Assembly: GCA_012103575.1 (NCBI GenBank)
Contig: WLWN01000001.1
Span: 1,255,792-1,319,791, forward strand
Length of the DNA: 64,000 nt
Reading direction: 5' to 3'
Origin: Kiritimatiellia bacterium
Lineage (GTDB): Bacteria; Verrucomicrobiota; Kiritimatiellia; WLWN01
The notes under the pieces are model-generated. The model searched no databases. It was not told the origin of the DNA and saw only the letters and a program-made list of their open reading frames with translations. This document shows positions 16,879 through 25,887 of this stretch, piece by piece (the stretch's first letter is position 1; each line of letters starts with the position of its first letter). Position numbers and translations under genes: made by a program.

Positions 16879-17853
16879 ATGAAAAAATACTATATCACAC
16901 TTCTTTTTGCTCTTTTCATGTATACCGCGGCCTATACCATAGAGAGTCATGACCATGATGCCCACGAACATACTGAACATAACCATGAAAAGGAGCATAA
17001 GGATGTTCACGGAGGGCATGAAGAAGAAGGAGGGATTGAACTGTCCTCAGAAGTTACGGCAGAGTTTGGGATTGAAGTGGTCGCAGCCCGTCCAGGCATC
17101 TTGAATCTCCATACCGTTTTACCTGGCGAGGTTCAGGTCAACCAAGATCAACAGGCTCATATTGTGCCTCGTTATCCAGGTCTGGTTGTTGAGGTCAGAA
17201 AGAGCATCGGTGATGAGGCAAAAAAAGGGGATGTGTTGGCGATCCTTGAAGGCAATGAAAGTCTTGCTCCGTATGAGTTGAAATCACTTATTGATGGAAC
17301 TATTATTGAAAAACACATTACACTCGGCGAATCTTTAAAGGAAGATGATGTAGCCTTTACGGTAGCCAACTTAAATACCGTTTGGATTGATCTGACTATC
17401 TATCAAAAAAATCTACAGGCTATACGAGTAGGTCAAGAGGTCATCATTTCCGGAGGCAATCATCTGCCAGATGCTTTGGGGAGAATTTCCTATGTAAGCC
17501 CAACATTGGACGCGCATACCCGTACAGGACATGCACGTGTCATCCTCCCGAACCCCCATGGGGTATGGAGGCCGGGTTTGTTTGTCTTGGGAAACGTTGC
17601 CGTTTCTTCATCAACCGTCAATGTCTTGGTTCAAACCTCAGCAATACAGGCGCTTGAAGGCACGCCAAGCGTTTTTATTGCAACGGATAAAGGCTTTATG
17701 CCGCGTCCCGTTAAGCTGGGCAGGGAAAGCAAAGAGTCGATCGAGATTTTATCCGGCCTTACCGTAGGCGAACGCTATGTGAGTCACGGCGGGTTTACAC
17801 TCAAAGCTGAAATGGCAAGAGGCCAACTTGAACATGCAGGGCATGCGCACTGA
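16879..17853 (+). CDS. czcB: RND efflux periplasmic adaptor (CzcB-like), His-rich N-terminus
   Basis: 324 codons. ATG 16879 follows AAGGAGA. A signal segment (MKKYYITLLFALFMYTAAYT) is followed by a His/Asp/Glu-rich stretch (HDHDAHEHTEHNHEKEHKDV), a likely periplasmic metal-binding region. The adaptor core follows: HTVLPGEVQVNQDQQAHIVP, a short barrel-sandwich region (RKSIGDEAKKGDVLAILEGN) and the barrel domain (DAHTRTGHARVILPNPHGVW). The C-terminus ends GQLEHAGHAH. It links the CzcA pump to the CzcC channel. The tight spacing with czcC and czcA indicates one operon. Confidence 0.92.
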   Translation: MKKYYITLLFALFMYTAAYTIESHDHDAHEHTEHNHEKEHKDVHGGHEEEGGIELSSEVTAEFGIEVVAARPGILNLHTVLPGEVQVNQDQQAHIVPRYPGLVVEVRKSIGDEAKKGDVLAILEGNESLAPYELKSLIDGTIIEKHITLGESLKEDDVAFTVANLNTVWIDLTIYQKNLQAIRVGQEVIISGGNHLPDALGRISYVSPTLDAHTRTGHARVILPNPHGVWRPGLFVLGNVAVSSSTVNVLVQTSAIQALEGTPSVFIATDKGFMPRPVKLGRESKESIEILSGLTVGERYVSHGGFTLKAEMARGQLEHAGHAH

Positions 17854-17883
17854 TATGTACAACTATCTGTCAAAAAGGTTTTT

Positions 17884-20800
17884 ATTATACAACGTTTAAT
17901 ACACTTTTCGCTACGCAATCGTCTGATTATGATTGTATTCACAGCTCTGATTATTGCAGCAGGTGTTTATAGTTATAGGCAATTGCCCGTGGACGCGTTC
18001 CCCGACGTTTCTCCCAATCTCGTGCAGGTTTTTACAACGACGAAGGGGCTGGCCCCAGAAGAAATTGAGAAATACGTTACCTCTCCTGTAGAAGCGGCTA
18101 TAACTGGTCTGCCATCTGTTGAGAAAGTACGCAGCGTCTCTAATTTCGGGTTGTCGGTGGTTAATATCTATTTTGAAGATGGAATGGACCTCTACTTCTG
18201 CCGACAGTTAGTCAACGAACGCTTGCAGGAAGCGCGAGAACACATCCCTGAAGGCTTCGGAGAGCCAAAAATGGGCCCGATCGCCACGGGCATGGGGCTG
18301 ATCTTGTTTTATTATCTCGAAGACACCGCATCGGTGTATTCGCTTGAGGAACTCCGCAGCATTCAAGATTGGATCATTAAGTTTAATCTTCAAACCGTGC
18401 CTGGTGTGACCGAAGTGTTAGGCATCGGCGGATATGAGAAGCAGTACCAAGTAGCTGTTCAACCCCATAACCTGCTCCGCTATGATCTTACGCTTCAGGA
18501 AATCATTGAACGCATCGAGGCTAATAATCTGAACGTGGGGGCACAGTTCATTGAGAAAAACAGTGAAGAACTTATCGTACGCTCGGTTGGCCTTGCTACG
18601 GGCATTGAGGACCTTAATGGAATTGTAGTTAAGACAGAGGATGGCACCCCGATTTATCTCCGCGATGTGGCTGAAGTCAAAATGGGGGGGGGCATTCGAA
18701 GGGGCCTCCAAACGCGAAACGGAGAGGGCGAAATCATATCTGGTATGGTAGTCAAACTTTTTGGCGCAAATGCCTCCACGGTGATTGAGCGCGTGGAGGA
18801 GAAGATCGCCGAAATTAACGGAATTTTGCCGGAAGGCATTCATATTGTTCCCTACTACCAGCAGAAAGATGTTGTGCAAGCGTCGGTCCGTACGGTTAGC
18901 AACGCGTTGTTGCAGGGTATTGCTCTAGTGGCCCTTGTACTGCTGGTCTTCATGGGTAGCTTCAGACCTAGTCTGGTGGTTGCCCTAGCCATTCCCTTTT
19001 CCGTGATGTTTGCCTTTATTTCGATGAGGCAATTTAACATTTCGGCGAACCTGATGTCTTTGGGAGGGCTTGCTATTGCTATCGGAATGATGGTTGATGC
19101 GGCCATCGTCATGGTGGAGAACGTAGACCGCATGCTACGTGAAGCAGACCCTGACGAGTCTCGCATCCATGTCGTACAAAAAGCTTGTCAAGAAGTAGCT
19201 CGACCCATTGTTTTTGCGATTATCATTATCATCGCTGTCTTTTTGCCTCTCTTTACATTGCAGGGTGTAGAGGGCAAGACATTCCGTCCCCTTGCTTACA
19301 CCGTGGCCTTGGCCATGTTTGGCTCTCTGGTCTTTGCCATCCTACAGGCCCCCGTATTTGCAGACATCATCATGCGTAGACCAAAGCGAAAAACCACCGT
19401 CCAAGAGTCACGGGAGGCATGGGTCGTGCGGACCCTTCTTACATTTTACCGTCCCCTCGTAAACTTCTTTATCCAGTTCAGAGCTATCGCAATCATTCTG
19501 GCTATGGTTCTTATGGGTATTGGCGTACTGGTATATCTTCGCCTTGGCTCAGAGTTCACTCCACAACTAAGAGAAGGCACCATTGTGGTCCGATTGACCA
19601 TGGCACCCTCCATAGCGCTTGAGGAAAGCAAGCGTGTGACCATGATTGTAGAGCGAAAATTACTCAACATACCTGAGGTTCGTGAAGTCGTCACACGCAT
19701 TGGCCGTGGTGAAGTGGGAGCACACGCTGATCCGATCAATTCCGCAGAAATGTATGTACTACTCAAGCCGAAGTCTGAGTGGCGCAAGAAGGGCGATCAG
19801 GAATCTATGGAGGAAATTATCCGCGACGAACTTGGGTATATGCCGGGCGTTCTGGCCAATCTCACTCAGCCGATCGAGATGTCTGTTGATGAACTACTTG
19901 AAGGGGTTCGTGCCGAACTGGCGATCAAGTTGTTTGGCGAGGATCTGGAGCTTTTAAAAAAGAAGGCTGACGAAATCGCTGGAGTGGTCGGTCATGTTCG
20001 CGGAGCGGCTGATTTACAGGTTGACCAGGTCAGTGGAATACCTCAGTTATTGATCCGTCCGAATCGAGAAGCGATCGCTCGGTATGGGGTAAACATCTCG
20101 GATGTGCAAGAGGTCATTCAGGCCGCCATAGGCGGTGCTGAGGCCGGACAGATTTTTGAGGGCATACGCCGCTTTGATATCATTGTCCGCTATACACCGG
20201 AAGCGCGTAACACGATAAGAGCCATACGAGATGTCTTGATTCAAACCCCGGACGGCAAACGTGTTCCGCTTGATGAACTAGCTGAAATCCGAGAAATCGT
20301 TGGCCCTCGTCAAATTACCCGCGAAGATAATCATCGATTCATCACCATTCAGTGTAATGTGATCGATCGAGATATCGGGAGTTTTGTGAAAGAAGCTCAG
20401 CAAGTCATCGAAGAGAAGGTTGAACTTTCTCCTGGCTATCTGGTGACGTGGGGTGGACAGTTTCGTTTACAACAGGAGGCGAACAAGCGCCTGGCCGTAG
20501 TGGTTCCCATAACCCTGCTCGTGATCGTGTTGCTGCTTTACAGTAGTTTTAACTCCATAAAAAATACTTTACTCATCCTGATCAACATTCCCTTGGCGCT
20601 GGTCGGCGGCATTGTGGCTCTTTGGATAAGCGATCAGAACTTATCCGTACCCGCTTCAGTGGGCTTCATCGCGCTTTTTGGTATTGCCTTAGAAAATGGT
20701 ATGGTGTTGGTGACCTACTTAAATCAATTGGTCCGGGACGGAGTGCCTATAGACGAAGCCTCCTCGTTGGGGGCATGCCGTCGTCTAAGGCCCGTATTCA

Positions 20801-20994
20801 TGACCGCTACGACCACGGCACTAGGGCTTATTCCTCTTCTTCTCGCAACGGGAACAGGGAGCGAAGTTCAGCGGCCTCTGGCTACAGTTGTCGTGGGAGG
20901 GTTGCTTACATCGACGGTACTGACTCTCTTGGTCATTCCCGCACTCTATAAGTGGTTTTCCATAGAACCCCAAAGGTCGGAATCAGCAGCATGA
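17884..20994 (+). CDS. czcA: RND heavy-metal efflux pump (CzcA-like)
   Basis: About 1036 codons if read from ATT 17884, which gives IIQRLIHFSLRNRLIMIV and matches the usual CzcA start MIQRLIxFSLRNR. An AAGG lies about 5 nt before this ATT. The first ATG (17929) would delete the N-terminal cytoplasmic helix. Features include the PN1 region (LPVDAFPDVSPNLVQVFTTT), TM4 with GGLAIAIGMMVDAAIVMVEN carrying the proton-relay acidic residue, the second porter half (GSEFTPQLREGTIVVRLTMA) and the C-terminal TM bundle. The pump imports protons and expels divalent metals. The frame is fully open, so this cluster appears to be the working efflux system of the window. Confidence 0.93.
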   Translation: MIQRLIHFSLRNRLIMIVFTALIIAAGVYSYRQLPVDAFPDVSPNLVQVFTTTKGLAPEEIEKYVTSPVEAAITGLPSVEKVRSVSNFGLSVVNIYFEDGMDLYFCRQLVNERLQEAREHIPEGFGEPKMGPIATGMGLILFYYLEDTASVYSLEELRSIQDWIIKFNLQTVPGVTEVLGIGGYEKQYQVAVQPHNLLRYDLTLQEIIERIEANNLNVGAQFIEKNSEELIVRSVGLATGIEDLNGIVVKTEDGTPIYLRDVAEVKMGGGIRRGLQTRNGEGEIISGMVVKLFGANASTVIERVEEKIAEINGILPEGIHIVPYYQQKDVVQASVRTVSNALLQGIALVALVLLVFMGSFRPSLVVALAIPFSVMFAFISMRQFNISANLMSLGGLAIAIGMMVDAAIVMVENVDRMLREADPDESRIHVVQKACQEVARPIVFAIIIIIAVFLPLFTLQGVEGKTFRPLAYTVALAMFGSLVFAILQAPVFADIIMRRPKRKTTVQESREAWVVRTLLTFYRPLVNFFIQFRAIAIILAMVLMGIGVLVYLRLGSEFTPQLREGTIVVRLTMAPSIALEESKRVTMIVERKLLNIPEVREVVTRIGRGEVGAHADPINSAEMYVLLKPKSEWRKKGDQESMEEIIRDELGYMPGVLANLTQPIEMSVDELLEGVRAELAIKLFGEDLELLKKKADEIAGVVGHVRGAADLQVDQVSGIPQLLIRPNREAIARYGVNISDVQEVIQAAIGGAEAGQIFEGIRRFDIIVRYTPEARNTIRAIRDVLIQTPDGKRVPLDELAEIREIVGPRQITREDNHRFITIQCNVIDRDIGSFVKEAQQVIEEKVELSPGYLVTWGGQFRLQQEANKRLAVVVPITLLVIVLLLYSSFNSIKNTLLILINIPLALVGGIVALWISDQNLSVPASVGFIALFGIALENGMVLVTYLNQLVRDGVPIDEASSLGACRRLRPVFMTATTTALGLIPLLLATGTGSEVQRPLATVVVGGLLTSTVLTLLVIPALYKWFSIEPQRSESAA

Positions 20995-21077
20995 AAGGAA
21001 CATGTATCGTGTATCCTTACAACAAAACTAAGGCTGGTTTTTTTAAAAAAGAAATATCATTCTGAACGTTAAGAGAC

Positions 21078-21881
21078 ATGGAAACTATTTTTAATTTAAT
21101 TGAAGGCAACAGACGATGGATATCCATTGGTGTATTGGTTTTGCTCCTTTCCTGGGAAAGTATCATCCCCTTCTTTAGCTTTTTCCGGCATCAGGTTAAA
21201 CAACACGCCTTGCATGGACTCAAAAATACTATTCTGGGACTTATTAATTTAACCATGATTTCATTGGGGTTTGTCACCGTATGGCTATGGGCGGCAGAAT
21301 TTGCACATGAGAAGCAAATAGGTTTATTCTACTGGATCCGTCTTCCTCCATGGCTTCATGCCGTATGCGTAATTCTTCTTTTTGATTTTTGGACATATTG
21401 GTGGCATCGCATGAATCACCGGATTCCTTTCTTTTGGAAATTTCATCGTGTACACCATTCCAATCTTCATATGGATGTTACCACCGCGAATCGTTCTCAT
21501 TTTGGTGAAATCTTTTTTTCATCTGTGTTTCGGATCCCTCTCATCTTATTACTTGGAGCTAAACTGTGGCATCTAGCCTTATATGAGTCATTTCTGTTTC
21601 CTGTTGTCCAAATCCATCATGCGAATATCGGTCTCCCCAAAGGAATCGATAAACTTATGCGAATTTTTATCGTTACACCAGAAATGCATAAGGTACACCA
21701 TTCTCGGGTTGAACAGGAAACAGACTCAAATTACACATCTCTTTTATCCGTGTGGGATCGGCTCTTTGGTTCTTTCATGCTTAAAAAAGACTCACGTTCT
21801 ACCAAGTTGGGGCTAGAAGGATTTGATCAACACCAAAAGCAAACGCTTCTAGGTCTTCTAAAAACGCCTGTTAAAAAATAG
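21078..21881 (+). CDS. Sterol desaturase / fatty-acid hydroxylase family membrane protein
   Basis: 267 codons with about four membrane helices and the family's His motifs: HRMNH (HxxxH), HRVHH (HxxHH) and HKVHHS. These bind a non-haem di-iron centre for hydroxylation or desaturation of lipid substrates. The substrate cannot be told from the sequence. The gene is 83 bp after czcA on the same strand, without a clear operon link. No damage is visible. Confidence 0.88.
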   Translation: METIFNLIEGNRRWISIGVLVLLLSWESIIPFFSFFRHQVKQHALHGLKNTILGLINLTMISLGFVTVWLWAAEFAHEKQIGLFYWIRLPPWLHAVCVILLFDFWTYWWHRMNHRIPFFWKFHRVHHSNLHMDVTTANRSHFGEIFFSSVFRIPLILLLGAKLWHLALYESFLFPVVQIHHANIGLPKGIDKLMRIFIVTPEMHKVHHSRVEQETDSNYTSLLSVWDRLFGSFMLKKDSRSTKLGLEGFDQHQKQTLLGLLKTPVKK

Positions 21882-21957
21882 AGGTAAACAAGCGTATTCC
21901 GAGTTGTTCCTGACAGGCAGCTTGATGCGTATCAGCAAGTAAGGTAGTTTATCCGAC

Positions 21958-22143
21958 ATGAAAGTTAGGGAAGTCCTAAAGATGCTTTAAAAAGATGGCT
22001 GGTATATGGCCAGAACACATGGTAGCCATTGACAGTTGAAACATCCCCGGAAATCGGGTACTGTAACTGTGGCGGGAAAACCAAATATTGACATACCGCC
22101 CGGAACGCTCAAAAGCATATATAAACAAGCAGGATTAAGTTGA
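21958..22143 (+). pseudogene. hicA: HicA toxin, two in-frame stops
   Basis: The 62-codon frame from ATG 21958 reads MKVREVLKML, stop, KDGWYMARTHGSH, stop, QLKHPRKSGTVTVAGKPNID and then IPPGTLKSIYKQAGLS. This is a complete HicA (a small mRNA-cleaving double-stranded-RNA-binding fold with the catalytic GSH His) interrupted by TAA (21988-21990) and TGA (22030-22032). There is no frameshift. The stop overlaps the hicB start (TGATG). The toxin is dead unless both stops are suppressed. Confidence 0.85.
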
Positions 22144-22358
22144 TGAAATATGCCATTGTCATAGAAAAAGGTGATACATCTTACGGAGCTTATGTTCCTG
22201 ACCTTCCTGGATGTGTTGCTGCCGCGGAAACAAGAGATGAGGTTGTAAAGCTCATTGGAGAAGCTATTCAATTTCACCTTGAAGGATTCAAGGAAGATGG
22301 TTCACCACTTCCGCCACCTCTATCGGAAGCCGATTATATTGAGGTAGCTGCTGCCTAA
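22143..22358 (+). CDS. hicB: HicB antitoxin
   Basis: 71 codons, starting MKYAIVIEKGDTSYGAYVPD followed by LPGCVAAAETRDEVVKLIGE, the HicB RNase-H-like fold with its GYVPDLPGC-type motif, and ending in the short form without a DNA-binding tail. It is intact although its toxin partner is broken. It would neutralise HicA-type toxins encoded elsewhere. Confidence 0.85.
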   Translation: MKYAIVIEKGDTSYGAYVPDLPGCVAAAETRDEVVKLIGEAIQFHLEGFKEDGSPLPPPLSEADYIEVAAA

Positions 22359-22456
22359 CCAAAAAGGTTAGCGTATCGAGTACACGCGGTGCGGCTTAGA
22401 GAAGGCTATTAGTCCAAACGCTGATTTAGAACATTAAACGGAATAAGGAACAAATA

Positions 22457-23266
22457 TTGAGCATCAAAGAATTTTCAGATTCAGCCAAGGGCTTTACCAA
22501 AAACCCTCTAGGAATCATAGCTCTATTTATCGTACTGGTATACGGATTTGCATCCCTTGTAGTTGGTTTCGGTCAAAACCTAACTAATCATATAGCTCCA
22601 CTTATATATTTTATGGTTTTCTTTCCTGTTGCAGTATTCTTCGGGTTCCTATGGCTTGTCGCTAAACATCATAAAAGATTGTACGGGCCATCTGACTTCA
22701 AAGATGAGAAAAATTTCTTAAAAACACAGCTTTCATCCGCCGCATCATTAGCTGCCGCAATTTCTAAGCAACCAGATAATGGTGGAGACCTTAATCAAAC
22801 ACAACTCGATGAGATCGTTGAGCTCGTTTCAAATACAGGACAACAACATTCAACTGAAAAATGGAAAGCACGAATTCTGTGGGTGGATGATTGTCCCGAG
22901 AACAATGTACATGAACAGAAAGCTTTGGAGGCGCAGGGCCTACATTTTAAACTAGTTTTGTCAACCGATGAGGCTCTAGAAATTATGGAGCACGAGAATT
23001 TTTCCGTGATTATCTCAGGTATGGGCAGGAAAGAAAGCCTTCAAGAAAATTATGTTTTGTTAGACAAATTGCGGGCATCAAATAACGCGACCCCATTCTT
23101 AATTTATCCGGGTACAAATCTCCCTGAGCATAAAAAGATGGCCCGGGAACGAGGCGCGTTGGGCATTACGAATCGTGCTCAGGAACTATTTCAATGGGTC
23201 ATGGAGGCCGTAAACAATGACGCTAACTATTCAGAAGAACAGGCAGAACATCTTTCTGTTGTTTAA
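22457..23266 (+). CDS. Membrane-anchored response-regulator-like protein with a degenerate receiver
   Basis: 269 codons from TTG 22457, after AAGGAAC. Two membrane helices lie near residues 18-37 and 46-67, followed by a linker to about residue 135 and a receiver-like domain: ARILWVDDCPENNVHEQKAL (acidic pair) and then FSVIISGMGR. In related proteins this segment reads SDMGR, so the phospho-acceptor Asp is Gly here. The fold would be kept but phosphotransfer lost. The C-terminus (GALGITNRAQELFQWVMEAV) resembles receiver alpha5. No kinase is nearby. The function is unknown; a phosphorylation-independent scaffold is possible. Confidence 0.6.
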   Translation: MSIKEFSDSAKGFTKNPLGIIALFIVLVYGFASLVVGFGQNLTNHIAPLIYFMVFFPVAVFFGFLWLVAKHHKRLYGPSDFKDEKNFLKTQLSSAASLAAAISKQPDNGGDLNQTQLDEIVELVSNTGQQHSTEKWKARILWVDDCPENNVHEQKALEAQGLHFKLVLSTDEALEIMEHENFSVIISGMGRKESLQENYVLLDKLRASNNATPFLIYPGTNLPEHKKMARERGALGITNRAQELFQWVMEAVNNDANYSEEQAEHLSVV

Positions 23267-23269
23267 TGC

Positions 23270-23400
23270 ATGTATCGATTGCGTCTTCTAGAGATCGATC
23301 CCCACAAGGCCTATTCCTATAGCCGACAGATCCGAAAGGAGATCCTTGAAGATCTTCGAAATCGGTATCAGTTCCGAAACCCTCCGTCCTGTGTTCAGGT
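23270..23400 (+). pseudogene. Gene fragment cut by IS30 copy 2
   Basis: An open frame from ATG 23270 (MYRLRLLEIDPHKAYSYSRQ and on) runs into the IS30 left boundary at 23401 without its own stop. The amino-acid mix is protein-like but no family is recognised. No continuation is evident on the other side of the IS (24618 onward), where DUF6941 begins after about 50 bp. Confidence 0.3.
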
Positions 23401-24617
23401 GAATTGTAAAATTAAATGCCGCAAAAGATGGACCTGAGAGCTTCTGTTCATGCGGCGATCTCCAAATCGAAACACTCCTGTGCGGGTTTGTATTCTAGGA
23501 TCTTGCGAGGATAGTTGTTAATCCATTTTTCAATCTCACCAATACGGTCGATGGTATATTTTCCGATGTTGTCTCCTTTGGCGACGAAACGACGAACCAT
23601 ACGGTTGGCATTTTCGTTGGAGCCTGGTTCCCAGGAAGAATACGGGTGAGCATAATAGAGTTTAACACGTCTCTTTTTGCTAAATCCGGAACGTTCCATC
23701 TGCTCCACGTCGAGAAACTCGCTCCCGTTATCGGCTGTAATCGACTTGAACATCGATCTGAATGGGCCAACTCCCATCGATCTTTCGATCGCTTTGAGGG
23801 CCTGCAGAACCGATGCCTGTGTTTTATCCGAAAGTTTTCTCACCCTTAGCATTCGGGTCTTTCTTTCTACTAACGTCATTAAAACCGGTTTTGAAGTTCC
23901 TTTTCCGCCGACGATCAAATCCAATTCCCAGTGCCCAAATTCCTCGCGTTTTTCTACGGTCTTAGGTCGTTTTTCGATACTGGTCCTTCGGGCATGTTGC
24001 TTTTTAACCCGCTTAATAGCACGTCTTTTTCGTTTTATCCGTTTTCGTTTTTCCCATAGGGACTCGTTGCTCACCCCCGGGATGAGACCTTGGTCAATAT
24101 AGGTATACAGCGTTTTTGTACTCACCGCTGCAGGTCTCTGCTCTTGTTTAAGCAAAGGAGCAACCACATCGGGTGAGCGTTTGTGAACAAGAATGTGCTC
24201 GCTGATAAACACAGCCGTTTCATGATGCTTTCCAAGCTTAAGCTCAGGTCCCTTGGCCGTCGCATTTAGATCATGAAGTTCCTGGGCTCGATCACTGCTG
24301 TATGCTTTCTTCTTTTGCGGCTCTGTATCGAAATGCTCTACCTCCCCACGTTTAATTTCGCGCTCTATGGTTCGACGATGCCTTCCCAGATACTGGCTAT
24401 CTCCAAAGGACGTCCTGGGTTTTTGAGCATTGTTTCAATCATGATCCGTTCTTTCTGTGTCAAATGCTTGCCTTTTCGGGGATGAATACTACTCTTGATT
24501 TGTTCCATGTCTTTCTCCTTTTTTTGTCTTCTGTCGAGTTTTCAGATCTAGAAGATTTCGGCATGGAACACTCCTGTTTTACAATATCTTCTTTTGGGCA
24601 TTTAATATTATAATTCT
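23401..24617 (-). mobile_element. IS30-family element, copy 2
   Basis: The ends GAATTGTAAAATTAAATGCC (23401) and GGCATTTAATATTATAATTC (to 24616) match copy 1. The element is inverted relative to copy 1 and about 1.22 kb long. No convincing target duplication was found. The sequence is almost identical to copy 1 outside a few changes, so the transposition was recent. Confidence 0.85.
23448..24508 (-). pseudogene. IS30 transposase, copy 2 (frameshifted)
   Basis: The product equals the copy 1 transposase from FISEHILVHKRSPD onward. A one-base deletion near 24395 (AGCCAGTATC where copy 1 has AGCCAGCTATC) throws the N-terminal helix-turn-helix out of frame. Substitutions nearby include an Arg-to-Pro change in the GRPLE region. 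The DDE residues remain. Copy 2 probably depends on copy 1 for mobility. Confidence 0.85.
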
Positions 24618-24668
24618 CAAAGATTCTAAATTACATATTTATTTCTATACATGCGATAAGGTATCTTT

Positions 24669-25097
24669 ATGGAAAATGTTCACCCTGATTTACAATCCAG
24701 CCTACTATGCGATGACGTTCGCCAGGAGCGAAATGGAAAGTTCATTCTTATCGGGTTGTTTGATGCGATTGCAACCCATGCCATGCCCGCAAGATATCCG
24801 CGGCTATTTATGGTAACGCGCTGGTGTAGTGGAGAAGGTACGTTTACACAACAAACACACCTTCTTAAACCTGATCAAAGCTCCCTTCTGGTCAAAGGGA
24901 AACAAATACCTGTAAAGCTGCCTTCTCCAGAAGCAACGGCAACAAATGTTGAAGTGTTTGTAAATGTAGCATTTGAAATTGCGGGAACGTATTGGGTTGA
25001 GATTCTTTTGGATGGAGACCTTAAAATCAGATATCCCTTGCGAGTTAACCTCATTCCCTCAACCCCGAATACAAGCCCTGGTCAACCCACAGGATAA
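24669..25097 (+). CDS. DUF6941 family protein
   Basis: 142 codons, starting MENVHPDLQSSLLCDDVRQE and then NGKFILIGLFDAIATHAMPA. The protein is beta-rich, with RLFMVTRWCSGEGTF in the centre. These features match the DUF6941 proteins, whose biochemical role is unknown. There is no signal peptide, so it is likely cytoplasmic. It is 3 bp ahead of the SUMF1-like gene on the same strand and probably co-transcribed. Confidence 0.65.
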   Translation: MENVHPDLQSSLLCDDVRQERNGKFILIGLFDAIATHAMPARYPRLFMVTRWCSGEGTFTQQTHLLKPDQSSLLVKGKQIPVKLPSPEATATNVEVFVNVAFEIAGTYWVEILLDGDLKIRYPLRVNLIPSTPNTSPGQPTG

Positions 25098-25100
25098 AAT

Positions 25101-25887
25101 ATGATGACAGGACTCATTGGAACTTTTTTATTCCTGTCAAACATTCTGGCCTTACCCCCTGAAAACCTTCCCCCCTAAAACCGCTAAATACATCCAAGAA
25201 CAGTTTGTAGAAATCCCTGATGGCATATTCCGCATGGGCAGTCTCGAAGGCGAAAAAGATGCTCAGCCATATAAAAGACATCTCCGCTCTTTCTATATCA
25301 GTCGCCATGAGGTAACTGTCGAAGAATACGTCTTTTTTCTCAACGCAATAAAAGCAACAAACCTGATGAATCATACACAGCTTATCTCGCAGTCAGGCAC
25401 GATTCGTCCACGGAAAGGGACTCACAAAAAGCCCATCACACATGTTCATTATAATGATGCGATCCACTATTGCGACTGGCTCTCAAAAGAAAAAAATGTA
25501 TTGATCCGTTTACCCACAGAACCCGAATGGGAAGTTGCAGCCCGTGGAGGCATTCACGGATCGCGTTATCCTTGGGGATGGGGTTTTCCACATAAAAAAC
25601 GAGAATGCTTTGATGAAAAAGGACCCAAAAGTGTAGGCATGTATAAACCCAACCCTTACGGAATATACGATATGGCTGGCAATGTATTTGAGTGGTGCCT
25701 TATTCAAAAAAAATCGATACAAACAAAAAAACGAGTCGCCCGAGGTGGAAGTTGGGCAGAAAAAAGTCCTAAACTCCTACGTGTATTCCATCGAACTTGG
25801 TTTCCAACAGGATATAGGGGGCAAGATGTTGGATTCCGGATTGTCATCGAAAATGACACTACGACTTTGGCGATGTTAACATTTTAA
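25101..25887 (+). pseudogene. SUMF1/formylglycine-generating-enzyme-like protein, frameshifted near the N-terminus
   Basis: ATG 25101 opens a signal peptide (MMTGLIGTFLFLSNILALPP) that runs into a stop after a C6 run (25169-25174). The following frame carries the SUMF1 domain: IPDGIFRMGSLEGEKDA, FYISRHEVTVEEYVFFLNA, YNDAIHYCDWLS, IRLPTEPEWEVAARGG, YDMAGNVFEWC and RVARGGSWAE, ending GFRIVIEND. Removing one C joins the two parts exactly. The copper-binding cysteines of true FGE are not evident, so a binding or structural role is as likely as an enzyme. A sequencing error in the C run is possible, in which case the gene is intact. Confidence 0.75.
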
